Positions 34,155 to 43,158 of a stretch of 64,000 nt of DNA are shown here, one piece after another (within the stretch, counting starts at the first letter, position 1; each line of letters opens with the position of its first letter). The notes beneath the pieces were generated by a model. That model saw only the letters and a list, made by a program, of their open reading frames with translations. It was not told the origin of the DNA and ran no database searches. The translations under genes and the position numbers were made by a program. Origin of the DNA: Vibrio campbellii CAIM 519 = NBRC 15631 = ATCC 25920 (GTDB lineage: Bacteria > Pseudomonadota > Gammaproteobacteria > Enterobacterales > Vibrionaceae); contig NZ_CP015864.1 in the NCBI RefSeq assembly GCF_002163755.1, positions 1,786,376 to 1,850,375 of the forward strand, in the 5' to 3' direction.

Positions 34155-36518
34155 ATGAATTTCCGCACTTTTCTGGTTATTTTTTGTGCTTTCATACCAG
34201 CATTTAAATTATACGCATCTGATTCAATTCCATCCATAAATATGGTGATTGTCAATAATACTAGCAGGGTGTTAAACATATCCAGTGTAAGTGTTGAATC
34301 TGATATCTCTCACCATTCATTAAATCCAAGTGAAAAATTATCTACTGGTGGGAGTATAAGCTTTATATTTCCTGACCTGTGTACTCAAAGTAAGTTATAT
34401 CCCAATGCGGTCTCCACAGATGGGTCTAGGCATAATTGGACTATGAAGTCCTCATCAGCATTAGATTTTAACCTAAATACTTCGGGACTTGGGAAAGCTA
34501 TAACCTGGCCAAATTTCACAGCGCTAGACCTTTATTCCTGCCTATCGCTGCCAGCACGAGCCTACCAAGAGTTTATGTCTGAATTTGGTCCCCTCAAATT
34601 TAGTTTAGGTAGTCAGCATATTGAATATCGTTTAGCTTCACATGCAGGCGCTGGGTCAATGCAGGGGACCCTTATCGACAATGGTCATGTTTATACTTGG
34701 TGTGCTTACCACTCAGATTCTGCTCTCAATAAATGTCAGTCAGACCTTTCTCAACAAACAAAACAATTATTAAACAATTATACAAGTACACATTATCAGC
34801 CGACTTATCTGATACAAGTTTCGGAGCTACCTAAGAACCAGACACCTTACAGTGATATCTTCTTCTTTGGTGATAGTTTGACTGATACTCACAACGCATT
34901 CAGTATTAGTGGCGGGGATTTGCCTAAAGGTGTGTTTTACAACGGTCGTTGGGCTGATGGCCTAATGTGGCCCGACTATGTCACTATGTTTACTGGTATT
35001 CCTAGCCACAATTATGCTTTTGGTGGCATGAGGGTATCACGTCGGTTTGATGCTAATTTAAGTGCGGCAACGCATATCGAAAAATTGAACACTGATATCG
35101 TATTCATGCCTTCTGGGTTTCCTATGTCGCCAAGCTTGGAGGATGAACTGAGCGTCGCCATGCCTCAGTTAAAACGTCGTTTGGCCAGAGCAAAGGTTGA
35201 GCGTAAAGTAATGACGACTTTCCTAATGGGAGGAAACGACTTTATGGCAATGGCGGGAGGAGAAATTGAGCGTAATTATCCATTAGTTGCGCAATCTTTG
35301 ATAACTAATATTCGTCAAAACTTAATTGCAAAGCTCACCGATGAAGAGCAAGAGCGAATCAGTATTGCTCTTTTTGAGCTTCCCGATATTAGTATCGCAC
35401 CTCAGTTATACCATTCAATGCGCGATGGTGTAACTCCAACACCCCTAGGGCAATTTCGTGCGCAGATTGAACTTTTCAACCAACGGCTAGTAATCGCGTA
35501 CGAACAACTCAGAAGTGACTACCCCCACATCGAATTTGTATACATACCTACTCACGCTTGGCTCAAAAATATCCAAAGAGAAAAAACGCATTATGGCTTC
35601 TCTGATGGTTTATACGGGGGAAACTATCACCATGGATTATCAGCCCAGATGTGGGGACAAGCCAAAACCATGCTAAATCAGCCAAGTGAAAACAATGGTA
35701 TTTTGCGCAATATAAATGACAGCAGCAACTTTTTAGGGCTCTTCAACTTACGTGGTGATAATGAAACAGCTGGCACAGTAGGCGTGGGCTCGATAACTGC
35801 AGGGCCAATGGAAAGTTTTGCCCGTGACTCTCTGATTCCATATCGTCCGAGTCTTGTAAATAAAGCTGTGGTAGGTGGCGCTGTTCACCCATCGACCAAG
35901 ACGCACTTTATTCTCGCATCACATTTTATTTTTCAACTTCTTACAGTACCAGAGAATTATGCCTCATCGGAAATGATGAGAAACATATTCCATACGGAGG
36001 GCTTTAGACCACAAACAACGCAGGATGGGCATATTGCGTTCGTGAATCTGCTCGATTTTGCAGATAGTACCCATAAAGTACCAGATTTCGCTGGTTGCGC
36101 AGATGGAGAAACGTGCCATTTTCGGAACGGTAACGACAAGTATGTCTACTCTGATGGTTTTACACCGAAGACTTTTCGCGTCGTTAATCACTCAGCAAAC
36201 CCCAGCTGTCCCGATGGTAATTGCTCAGTATTTACAGTTTTTAATGCTCAAGGTTACTCACGCAGTCGTAAAAACCTTGAATATCTGCGTTTATTCCCTG
36301 CCGATGGTTCACAACTGGTGATCCCACTCGGGAGTTACTCCCAGTTAAAATTTAATCTCAAATCGCCCTATACTGACTTTTCCGTTAGGACTGAGCAAAT
36401 AGAAAAGCATGGTGTTTGTAAGGTATTAGCTGTGAGTCACGGGACGTGGGGAACGACAGATGGGCGTTGTTTTAATGACGATTATACTATTTGTATCGCA
36501 GGAAAAGGATGCGAGTAA
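34155..36518 (+). CDS. Large GDSL-family lipase/esterase related to Vibrio thermolabile hemolysin
   Basis: A 787-residue exported protein: signal peptide 1-21, N-terminal beta region (~22-225), GDSL hydrolase domain (~233-600), Cys-rich C-terminal domain (~640-787, at least eight Cys). GDSL block I is FFFGDSLTDT with Ser241, block II NYAFGGMRV, block III GGND (Asn361) and block V VHPSTKTH with His578. The Asp normally three residues before that His (DxxH) is replaced by Gly575. At 787 residues it is far longer than thermolabile hemolysin (~418). It may be a divergent phospholipase/toxin or an inactivated relative. Confidence 0.82.
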   Translation: MNFRTFLVIFCAFIPAFKLYASDSIPSINMVIVNNTSRVLNISSVSVESDISHHSLNPSEKLSTGGSISFIFPDLCTQSKLYPNAVSTDGSRHNWTMKSSSALDFNLNTSGLGKAITWPNFTALDLYSCLSLPARAYQEFMSEFGPLKFSLGSQHIEYRLASHAGAGSMQGTLIDNGHVYTWCAYHSDSALNKCQSDLSQQTKQLLNNYTSTHYQPTYLIQVSELPKNQTPYSDIFFFGDSLTDTHNAFSISGGDLPKGVFYNGRWADGLMWPDYVTMFTGIPSHNYAFGGMRVSRRFDANLSAATHIEKLNTDIVFMPSGFPMSPSLEDELSVAMPQLKRRLARAKVERKVMTTFLMGGNDFMAMAGGEIERNYPLVAQSLITNIRQNLIAKLTDEEQERISIALFELPDISIAPQLYHSMRDGVTPTPLGQFRAQIELFNQRLVIAYEQLRSDYPHIEFVYIPTHAWLKNIQREKTHYGFSDGLYGGNYHHGLSAQMWGQAKTMLNQPSENNGILRNINDSSNFLGLFNLRGDNETAGTVGVGSITAGPMESFARDSLIPYRPSLVNKAVVGGAVHPSTKTHFILASHFIFQLLTVPENYASSEMMRNIFHTEGFRPQTTQDGHIAFVNLLDFADSTHKVPDFAGCADGETCHFRNGNDKYVYSDGFTPKTFRVVNHSANPSCPDGNCSVFTVFNAQGYSRSRKNLEYLRLFPADGSQLVIPLGSYSQLKFNLKSPYTDFSVRTEQIEKHGVCKVLAVSHGTWGTTDGRCFNDDYTICIAGKGCE

Positions 36519-36823
36519 AAGCTCTCCTTGAGAGTATGAGCATCCCCCGAAGTTGTCAGGAAAGCATTCTAGAAGAGGGGGCGTCCAACGCGGCAATATT
36601 CAGACCATACTTGAACGAATGATAATATTACATGTCGAACAGGGCTAGCTAATGTGGTCTATATCATATGACTTTAGGCTTTAATTGACTTTTAAGTTAT
36701 TGAATTAAAATTATATTTTTAACACCAACTACTGCCGTGCTACAAGGATATACGAATGCTTATTGTCTGAGAATAAAAGTTCAACTAGACAAAATTACGT
36801 GAACCTACTGGTGATAATTAAAT
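36519..36823. other. Gap after the GDSL gene
   Basis: About 300 bp of AT-rich sequence with a short AGCTCTC/GAGAG stem after the stop. No gene or repeat is visible. Confidence 0.4.
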
Positions 36824-37144
36824 ATGAAAATGAAAACTTTGAGTTTTTTTATCCTTTTTTCGGCCGCCTCTTTTAACACTAATGCAGCGGATGACTATTC
36901 TCCGATTCGTCTGTGGCAGCACTGCATGTTTAAAGAGATGAGTGACTTTGTCGCAAGCGATGAAATTTTAGGGAGAAGTAAGATTAAAGAAAAAATCTAC
37001 CGTCATATAAGCTCAGTAAAACAAGTACCGTGGACCAGTGATGTCTACTACTCATTATTCGAAGAGCTGGGCCATTCTGCCAGTCAAGCGGCAGCCTCAA
37101 TGGCGTTGTCTTGTGGGTCTGAGCTAGATTATAACGCGGCATAA
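36824..37144 (+). CDS. Small exported protein of unknown function
   Basis: A 106-residue protein with a signal peptide (1-21, ending NTNAAD) and a helical mature region with two cysteines (WQHCMF and LSCGSE). It is not recognised. Its position behind the GDSL gene could indicate a partner or chaperone, but spacing (305 bp) argues against an operon. Confidence 0.6.
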   Translation: MKMKTLSFFILFSAASFNTNAADDYSPIRLWQHCMFKEMSDFVASDEILGRSKIKEKIYRHISSVKQVPWTSDVYYSLFEELGHSASQAAASMALSCGSELDYNAA

Positions 37145-37211
37145 ATAATAAACTGACGATAAGTTTGCTGTTGTTAAGCTTGGTGTTTTAAGCATATTGG
37201 ATGCGTATGAC

Positions 37212-37243
37212 AATCCTCAACCACTTAGTTGTTGAGGATTTTT
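37212..37243 (+). terminator. Terminator after the 106-residue exported protein
   Basis: The perfect 10-bp stem AATCCTCAAC / GTTGAGGATT is followed by T residues. Confidence 0.8.
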
Positions 37244-37313
37244 ACTTATGCGTCAATCAAGCTCTTGTTTTGTAGGAAAATTAATCTACTACTCAGACAT
37301 AAAAACCAGGGAG

Positions 37314-37988
37314 ATGGCTAAATTGAACAAAGGTCAAAATGAGATAAACAAAATGGCATGGGAGAAAGTGGCTCCAGTTTACTCCGGTGAATCAGCTACA
37401 GAGGACGACCCTCAGCTAAGGCAGTTCGCAAGAAATGAATTTATAAAACGATTGGGTGGACAATCCATATTAGAGATCGGATGCGGTCCTGGTACTGATG
37501 CAGCAAAGTTTCATGAGTTAGGTTTTGATGTTTTAGCTACCGACTTCTCTTCTGAGTTTATAAAAATTGTACGGCAACGATATCCAAACTTAAATGCTCA
37601 ACTTTTGGATGTCACGAACACTGGATCTCTACAGAGAAAGTTTGATGGTATCTATGGCTTCGCGTGTTTCATTCATATTCCAAGAGAGTTTACTTACGAG
37701 TCATTGCTGAATCTGAATGGTCTCCTCAAGGCTGGAGGAATTTTGTGTCTACAGTTGATTCAGTCTTCGAAGGGTCTAGAACAATATACAATTGATGATT
37801 GGGCTGATGACCCAGAATGCTCAATGTTATTCAATTGCTATAATCATTCCGAAATTGAGCAGCAATTGACCCTAGCAGGTTTTACAGAGTTAGAATTTGT
37901 CTCAATGCCTGAAAGTATCTATGACAATATTCCTCGATTAGTTGAACGAGGTATAAGCGGATACTTTGTCTTTGCTAGAGCGTCATAA
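37314..37988 (+). CDS. Class I SAM-dependent methyltransferase
   Basis: A Rossmann-fold methyltransferase of ~224 residues. Motif I is ILEIGCGPGTDAAKF, the acidic loop follows in VLATDFSSEF, and motif IV-like YGFACFIHIPRE is visible. I place the start at 37314 (MAKLNKGQ) because the longer frame begins inside the preceding terminator stem; neither start has a strong ribosome-binding site. The substrate is unknown. Confidence 0.8.
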   Translation: MAKLNKGQNEINKMAWEKVAPVYSGESATEDDPQLRQFARNEFIKRLGGQSILEIGCGPGTDAAKFHELGFDVLATDFSSEFIKIVRQRYPNLNAQLLDVTNTGSLQRKFDGIYGFACFIHIPREFTYESLLNLNGLLKAGGILCLQLIQSSKGLEQYTIDDWADDPECSMLFNCYNHSEIEQQLTLAGFTELEFVSMPESIYDNIPRLVERGISGYFVFARAS

Positions 37989-38273
37989 CTAAGCATAAAC
38001 ATTTTGAAACCGTGTCCCTGCACGTGGGGAAAATACTAATGTAACGGAACATTGCTCGCGCTGGCTGTCGTAAATACAATGAGCGTGGCAAGAGGGAACG
38101 TGAAATGAAGCGACAATAATCGTTCTCATTGTTCTACTGTAGTAGTAGGGGATATATCTTGGCTTTACTTTTGGAAGATATTGTCTAGGAGATCATATTT
38201 TTTGATGGTGAGTCTTTGCGAATTTTTTGTTCGTTTCTACGCTTAGAATTCGTATTAATGAAGGAGAACCAAA
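37989..38273. other. Gap before the 64-residue gene
   Basis: About 285 bp with no supported gene. It carries the promoter of the small gene that follows. No repeat or attC-like site was found. Confidence 0.4.
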
Positions 38274-38468
38274 ATGGCATTTATGAAGCAGGATATCCCA
38301 AACCGTGTGACGGTGTACCATGACAATGTCGATCAGGAACTAGAACTAAAGAATGCGATGTTGCCAGAGAAGCCTCGCTATTTTAACGGTTCTCCTACCT
38401 ATAAAGCCGACAGTGTAGAACAGTTCCAAACCAAACTGGAGCAGATTGGTATGTCGTTAGACAAATAG
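38274..38468 (+). CDS. Small conserved-looking cytosolic protein
   Basis: A 64-residue soluble protein (MAFMKQDIPNRVTVYHDNV...) with AAGGAG 7 bases before its ATG and a terminator straight after its stop, so it is a genuine one-gene unit. There is no domain I recognise. Confidence 0.65.
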   Translation: MAFMKQDIPNRVTVYHDNVDQELELKNAMLPEKPRYFNGSPTYKADSVEQFQTKLEQIGMSLDK

Positions 38469-38488
38469 ACCTCAACTGAATACAACAA

Positions 38489-38516
38489 TGCCCTCAAGTC
38501 TCGAGGGCGTTTTTTT
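38489..38516 (+). terminator. Terminator after the 64-residue gene
   Basis: The stem GCCCTC / GAGGGC has a seven-T tail. Confidence 0.85.
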
Positions 38517-38794
38517 GGTGAGGTTAAATGTGTTAAGTCTTAGCTTTGTTGCAGACCTGACATCAGGCACGAACTGCATTGGAGTAGGGCGGGTTTACCG
38601 CCTTTTCGTCTTCCATGTCATTTTTCGTATGACTCTACAAATACAACCACCACCTTGCTGAAAAAGCGCATTAGAGGTTACTACGGTATTAGCATGCCGT
38701 AATAACCCTTTAACCTATGTGACTTATTTTATGCTGACGGTGATTGTTTTCTAGTCTAGGTCATGAAATGGGTGATGGGGTGATCACTGTACCT

Positions 38795-39781
38795 TTACAG
38801 GACGATTTCACCTTCTCGATATACCAAAGCAGGCTCAACATCTTGACCCAGTAAAACCGGACCATCTAAATCGACCACTTTCGATTGAACAGCGATAGGT
38901 AGTGCTGCTCGCATCGCCAATGAAGTGCCTAGCATGCAACCAGACATCAAGGTAAAGCCAAGGCGTTTCGCTTCTTCTGCAAGCTGTAGGGCTTCGGTAA
39001 GACCACCCGTCTTGTCGAGCTTGATGTTGACCATCTCGTATTTGCCTACCAATTCATGCAATTGTTGGCGCGTATGGCAACTTTCATCGGCACAAAGTGG
39101 AATTGGGTGCGAAATGTCTTTTAGCTTTTCATCCTCATTCGAGGGTAAAGGCTGCTCAATCATTGCGATATTTAATGGCGCAAGCGCGGCAAAGGTGGCG
39201 TCTAAATCCAGTTCTTGCCATGCTTCGTTCGCATCCAGCACGATCATCGCATCGCCTGCCGCTTCACGAACTGCGCGAACACGTTCAATCACTTGTTCGC
39301 CATCGAGCTTCACTTTAAGCAGTTTTGCGCCTTGCTCGATGTAGTTGCGGGTCTGGTTTGCCATTGCCTCTGGCGTGTTAATCGACACGGTCATTGCAGT
39401 GACAATGGATGCTGGTAGTTCAAATAAATCTTGAGTGTGTTGCTTGCCCGCTAGCTTAGCTTGTAAGTTCCACATCGCACAGTCGAGTGCATTACGTGCC
39501 GCACCACTAGGGAGAAGGGTTTGCAGCTTTTCTCTGAGAGAGAGTATGTTTGCATCGCCTTTGGCAAACAAACCTTGCAGTTCATGAGCGGCTTGAGAAA
39601 TGGCTTTGATCACCGATTCCACCGACTCGCCGTAACGGGGATAAGGCGTACATTCACCTTGGGCACTGATGCCACTCTGCTCTATGGTTACTCGCACCAC
39701 GTGGCATTCGGTTCTGCTGCCACGGGAGATACGGAAAGGTGTCGCCATCGCAATGGTGACGGGCTCTACATGAATTTTCAT
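38795..39781 (-). CDS. dgcA: DgcA: N-acetyl-D-glutamate racemase / dipeptide-epimerase family
   Basis: A 328-residue enolase-superfamily enzyme of the muconate-lactonising subgroup. Catalytic elements: KVK-type motif in KLLKVKLDGE (~155-164), metal ligands in VLDANEAW (~184), MIEQPLP (~210) and LCADES (~233), and Lys in MVNIKLDK (~257). The family includes L-Ala-D/L-Glu epimerases; next to dgcN it is better read as DgcA of the marine D-glutamate pathway, racemising N-acetyl-D-glutamate. It begins 14 bp after dgcN. Confidence 0.85.
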   Translation of the reverse strand: MKIHVEPVTIAMATPFRISRGSRTECHVVRVTIEQSGISAQGECTPYPRYGESVESVIKAISQAAHELQGLFAKGDANILSLREKLQTLLPSGAARNALDCAMWNLQAKLAGKQHTQDLFELPASIVTAMTVSINTPEAMANQTRNYIEQGAKLLKVKLDGEQVIERVRAVREAAGDAMIVLDANEAWQELDLDATFAALAPLNIAMIEQPLPSNEDEKLKDISHPIPLCADESCHTRQQLHELVGKYEMVNIKLDKTGGLTEALQLAEEAKRLGFTLMSGCMLGTSLAMRAALPIAVQSKVVDLDGPVLLGQDVEPALVYREGEIVL

Positions 39782-39795
39782 CGCGTCTATAATCC

Positions 39796-40800
39796 TTAAA
39801 TCGCAATAATGTGTTGAGCAATTTGCTCTACGCCAAAACGCACAGGATCGGTCACTGGTACTTGGTATTTCTCAGTCCAGTCTTGGCAAAGCTGTGCAGC
39901 ATCACCTTCACTGATTGCAGAAGTATTCAAGCAGATTCCGACAAGACGTGTGTCAGAGTTTGTTAAACTTGCAGCTTGTAAATTCGCATCTATGGTTTGC
40001 TCAATTGTTGGCAACTTAGCATGAGGAAGGTTGCGAATGTGCGGGCGACCGATCTCGTGACACAATACCAAAGCGTCTGCTTGTGCGCCGTGAAGCAAGC
40101 CTAAACTCACGCCAGCAAAAGAGGGATTGAACATTGAACCTTGCCCTTCAATGATGTCCCATTCGTGGTCAGTAAACTCGGGACTAATGGCTTCCACCGC
40201 ACCAGAGATAAAGTCCGCGACAACCGCATCAATCGAAATACCACTGCCCGCGACTAAGATGCCCGTTTGACCTGTGGCCTTGAACTCAGCTTTACAACCA
40301 GATTGCTGTAAGGCTTTCTCAATCGCGAGAGCTGAGAACATTTTGCCAACGGAGCAGTCGGTGCCAACCGTTAGTAAGCGTTTACCCGAGCGCGCTTTAC
40401 CAGTGCCCACTATCAGTGGTTCATCGTAATGGCGTACATCGTGCAACTTGGTTAAGCCACGTTGCTGTAAGTCATTCAAAGGCGCAAATTCAGAAAGACG
40501 TTGATGCATACCCGAGGCAATTTCAAAACCCATTTCCGCCGCTTCCAGTAACGTCGCCTGCCATGATTCAGGGATAACACCACCAGGGTTTGCGGTACCG
40601 ATGACAAGCGTTTTTGCGCCTTGCTGCTGAGCCTGTTGCAGCGTCATGTCGGTTAAACCTAATGAGACGGTTTCTGACGTAAGACGAAGCTGACCTAAGC
40701 AAATCTCTGGGCGCCATTGGTGAATTCCGCGCGCGGTTTTTGCCGCTAATGGGTCGGTGACGTCGCCAAGAAAAAGTAGGTAAGGTTGAGCAATTTGCAT
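39796..40800 (-). CDS. dgcN: DgcN: D-glutamate N-acetyltransferase (DUF1611)
   Basis: A 334-residue DUF1611 protein with a P-loop-like segment VGTDCSVGKMFSALAIEKAL (~145-164) and the block QTGILVAGSGISIDAVVADF (~182-201), followed by EGQGSMFNP (~225). It is reported in marine proteobacteria to N-acetylate D-glutamate, the first step of a catabolic pathway completed by DgcA. A palindromic operator lies 82 bp upstream of its ATG. The role is assigned by family and neighbour rather than by catalytic residues. Confidence 0.82.
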   Translation of the reverse strand: MQIAQPYLLFLGDVTDPLAAKTARGIHQWRPEICLGQLRLTSETVSLGLTDMTLQQAQQQGAKTLVIGTANPGGVIPESWQATLLEAAEMGFEIASGMHQRLSEFAPLNDLQQRGLTKLHDVRHYDEPLIVGTGKARSGKRLLTVGTDCSVGKMFSALAIEKALQQSGCKAEFKATGQTGILVAGSGISIDAVVADFISGAVEAISPEFTDHEWDIIEGQGSMFNPSFAGVSLGLLHGAQADALVLCHEIGRPHIRNLPHAKLPTIEQTIDANLQAASLTNSDTRLVGICLNTSAISEGDAAQLCQDWTEKYQVPVTDPVRFGVEQIAQHIIAI

Positions 40801-40881
40801 GATGGTTCCCTCTGTTATTCATACGTTTTCAGACAATGTAGTCAGTTTGAAGAGGGAAGCCGAATGCCTATTTGTTGTGCG

Positions 40882-40902
40882 CCTATAACTTGAAGTTATA
40901 GG
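40882..40902. promoter_or_regulatory. Palindromic operator of the dgc operon
   Basis: Perfect 10-bp arms CCTATAACTT-G-AAGTTATAGG centred at 40892, between the LysR regulator stop and dgcN. The symmetry and T-N11-A layout fit a LysR-type site. Confidence 0.7.
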
Positions 40903-40919
40903 TGGGCATGAGTGCTAAC

Positions 40920-41804
40920 TTACTGATTAACGTGCTGCTTTAACGACTCAATAAAAAGCTTGGTCGATATGGATTGCGGCGAGTGTTCTGCAAACAAGAT
41001 AGAGATAGAAAATGACAGCGCTGGAGAAAGTGAGCGCACGCTTACTGATTCGTCATCTTGATACTGTTTTGCTGTCCATGGGTCGACAATCGCAAACCCG
41101 GCATGATGCTTGACTAGCTCGGCGGCAGAGGCGTAACTGCGTACTGTGATCGCATGGTGATAATGTTTATCACGTGCAGAGAGTGTTTGATGAAGCAACA
41201 AACCGAGTGGGTCGCGACTGTCCAAGCCAATGATTGGCAGAGCGTGCTTAATCAAATCATCAAACGATACTGCGTCGTCGTCCGAATTGAGCGCTTCTTT
41301 TGGCGCAATCAGAACAAGTTGTTGCTTGAGTAAAATCTCACTCAAAATTGCGGGTGGCGCTTCTTCACCAAAGGCAATCGCTACATCCAATTCGTGCTTA
41401 AGTAAGCCTGAACACAGCTCATCACGGTTTGCGGTTAATAGTTCAAATGAGATGCCTTGTTGGTTCGATAGTATCGCAACCGTTGGAGCAAGCAGTTGGG
41501 AAGCTAAGACAGGCGGCGCTCCGATTCTCAAGTGCTGAGTACCTTGCTTCACCTTATTGGTGAGGGAGCGAAATTGTCCAAGCTGTTGGTAGACTTTCTC
41601 GGCTTCTGGCAATAGGGCTTTGGCTTCGTGGGTTGGCACTAAGCGACCTTTGACACGCTCAAACAGGGTAAAGCTAAGTTGTTGCTCTGTATGGGCAAGT
41701 ATCCGAGTGACATTAGGTTGCGATACATGCAATAGGCGCGCGGCGCCAGAAACGGTTCCGGTTTGCATGATGGCGTAAAAGACTTCCAATTGCCTTAAAT
41801 TCAC
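40920..41804 (-). CDS. LysR-family regulator of the dgc genes (DgcR-like)
   Basis: A 294-residue LysR regulator (MNLRQLEVFYAIMQTGTVSG then VSQPNVTRILAHTE form the HTH). The effector domain spans ~90-285. It lies immediately upstream of dgcN on the same strand, separated by 119 bp holding a perfect palindrome, so it most likely activates dgcNA in response to D-glutamate or a derivative. Confidence 0.85.
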   Translation of the reverse strand: MNLRQLEVFYAIMQTGTVSGAARLLHVSQPNVTRILAHTEQQLSFTLFERVKGRLVPTHEAKALLPEAEKVYQQLGQFRSLTNKVKQGTQHLRIGAPPVLASQLLAPTVAILSNQQGISFELLTANRDELCSGLLKHELDVAIAFGEEAPPAILSEILLKQQLVLIAPKEALNSDDDAVSFDDLIKHALPIIGLDSRDPLGLLLHQTLSARDKHYHHAITVRSYASAAELVKHHAGFAIVDPWTAKQYQDDESVSVRSLSPALSFSISILFAEHSPQSISTKLFIESLKQHVNQ

Positions 41805-41841
41805 TGCGGTTTCCTTCGCTGTTTGAGATTTATAAGAGCTT

Positions 41842-43065
41842 CTAATTTACTTCATTGCAGTTTCTAACTCTATACCCATATATGTTGCCTTGTTGGTTTA
41901 GTTTTCCTTGCAAATGCCACATAAAGAAGACTGCTAACAATACGGTGGCTGCCGCGAGTGTGAAACCGAAATGGGTTACGCCATAGTGACTTAGCATCGC
42001 AATGAGGACATAACTAAAAGACTGTACTGTCGTTGCAAACATACTGATGCCACCATCAACTCGTCCTCTTTGGCGTACAGATACGGAATGGTGCATCCAA
42101 TTGATTCTTGCTATTCGATTGAGCGCGTTAAAGGTGCCAAATAGTGCCGTAAACATCAGGATGGAGACTGGACTTGCGGATAAGCTCATACCAATCAGGG
42201 AAAATGCTAAAAAACTCATCGATACGACAATGATGTTGGTATGAGAAAACTGACGCAGTATTTTGGTGACAACAAGCCCAGTAAACAGGGAGCCCAATCC
42301 AAAGCTGATGTTAAACCCAGCGTACCAATCGCCGGATATACCTTGTTGTGCGAACCAAATCGGCACCAGTTTTCCAAGATAAGTTAAGATCGGATACGAC
42401 AAGCAAGATAGCAGAATAAAGGCGTAAAACGTCGGTTCTCTGGCAAAGATCTGTTTACTCTCTTTCAATTGATTCATGAATGCAATTGAGTGGTTTTCTC
42501 TGATTTGCTGTACGTAAGGCGTTACCATGTAGAAAAGTGCTGCGATGGAAGAGGCCGAGGCGGCAAATAACGCGAACTCCAACATTCCCCACATCTCAAG
42601 CAAGATGACACCCAATGCCCCAGCGCCTAAAGTGGTTGATTGCATGATGATTTCTTGCTGACCTGAAATCTTAGCGTATTCATGAGGTTGGTAGTTTTCT
42701 TGGGTGAATGCGTTATTGGTTGTCCATGCGAAATTACTGGATACCCAATAAACCATTTGCGCAAAAGCTAAAAGCCAATGTGATCCAAGTTCAAGCCAGT
42801 AAGCGATAAAAACAATAAATGCCATGCCCGCTTGTAGCCATTGATTGAGTACTAGGAGCTGCCTTCTTGAACGGCGGTCGATAAAAGTGGAAAAGAAAGG
42901 GGTCGCCAAGAAGGAAATAGCGGTACAAGAGAGAGCGACCAATGCGACGAAGGTTCCCATGTCTGGTTCAGCCAACATAACCCATGGCAGCGCCATCATA
43001 AATAATCCGGAAGAAATGCCATCAAAGAAGCGTCCAGCCAAGTAGGGAATTGTTTTATTTTTCAT
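41842..43065 (-). CDS. MFS exporter under SoxR control
   Basis: A 407-residue MFS protein with ~12 helices and the RRSRRQ motif between helices 2 and 3 (loop DRRSRRQ, ~63-69). Its promoter region holds a SoxR box with TTTACC-19 bp-TAAAGT spacing oriented for this gene, so SoxR likely activates it during exposure to redox-cycling compounds. The last residues (QGNIYGYRVRNCNEVN) are encoded by sequence that resembles an intergenic repeat. Confidence 0.9.
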   Translation of the reverse strand: MKNKTIPYLAGRFFDGISSGLFMMALPWVMLAEPDMGTFVALVALSCTAISFLATPFFSTFIDRRSRRQLLVLNQWLQAGMAFIVFIAYWLELGSHWLLAFAQMVYWVSSNFAWTTNNAFTQENYQPHEYAKISGQQEIIMQSTTLGAGALGVILLEMWGMLEFALFAASASSIAALFYMVTPYVQQIRENHSIAFMNQLKESKQIFAREPTFYAFILLSCLSYPILTYLGKLVPIWFAQQGISGDWYAGFNISFGLGSLFTGLVVTKILRQFSHTNIIVVSMSFLAFSLIGMSLSASPVSILMFTALFGTFNALNRIARINWMHHSVSVRQRGRVDGGISMFATTVQSFSYVLIAMLSHYGVTHFGFTLAAATVLLAVFFMWHLQGKLNQQGNIYGYRVRNCNEVN

Positions 43066-43108
43066 AGTTTTTATCTGCTTAATTTGTTAACGTAATGTAA
43101 CTTTAAAA

Positions 43109-43126
43109 CCTCAAGTAAACTTGAGG
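43109..43126. promoter_or_regulatory. SoxR box
   Basis: The palindrome CCTCAAGT-AA-ACTTGAGG is nearly identical to the E. coli soxS operator. On the minus strand it lies inside TTTACC-N19-TAAAGT, the over-long spacer typical of MerR-family activated promoters. It sits between soxR and the MFS gene. Confidence 0.93.
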
Positions 43127-43158
43127 TAAAGCACTTTGTTCGATAAAAGAGGCTAGAA

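Noticed and set aside
37248..37313. Longer N-terminus for the 37.3-kb methyltransferase
   Set aside because: That start lies directly against the terminator hairpin of the preceding gene and the extra 22 residues do not look like part of the fold.
37989..38273. Integron attC/VCR site near the methyltransferase
   Set aside because: No GTTRRRY/RYYYAAC pair with the expected symmetry, and neighbouring genes are not arranged as cassettes.
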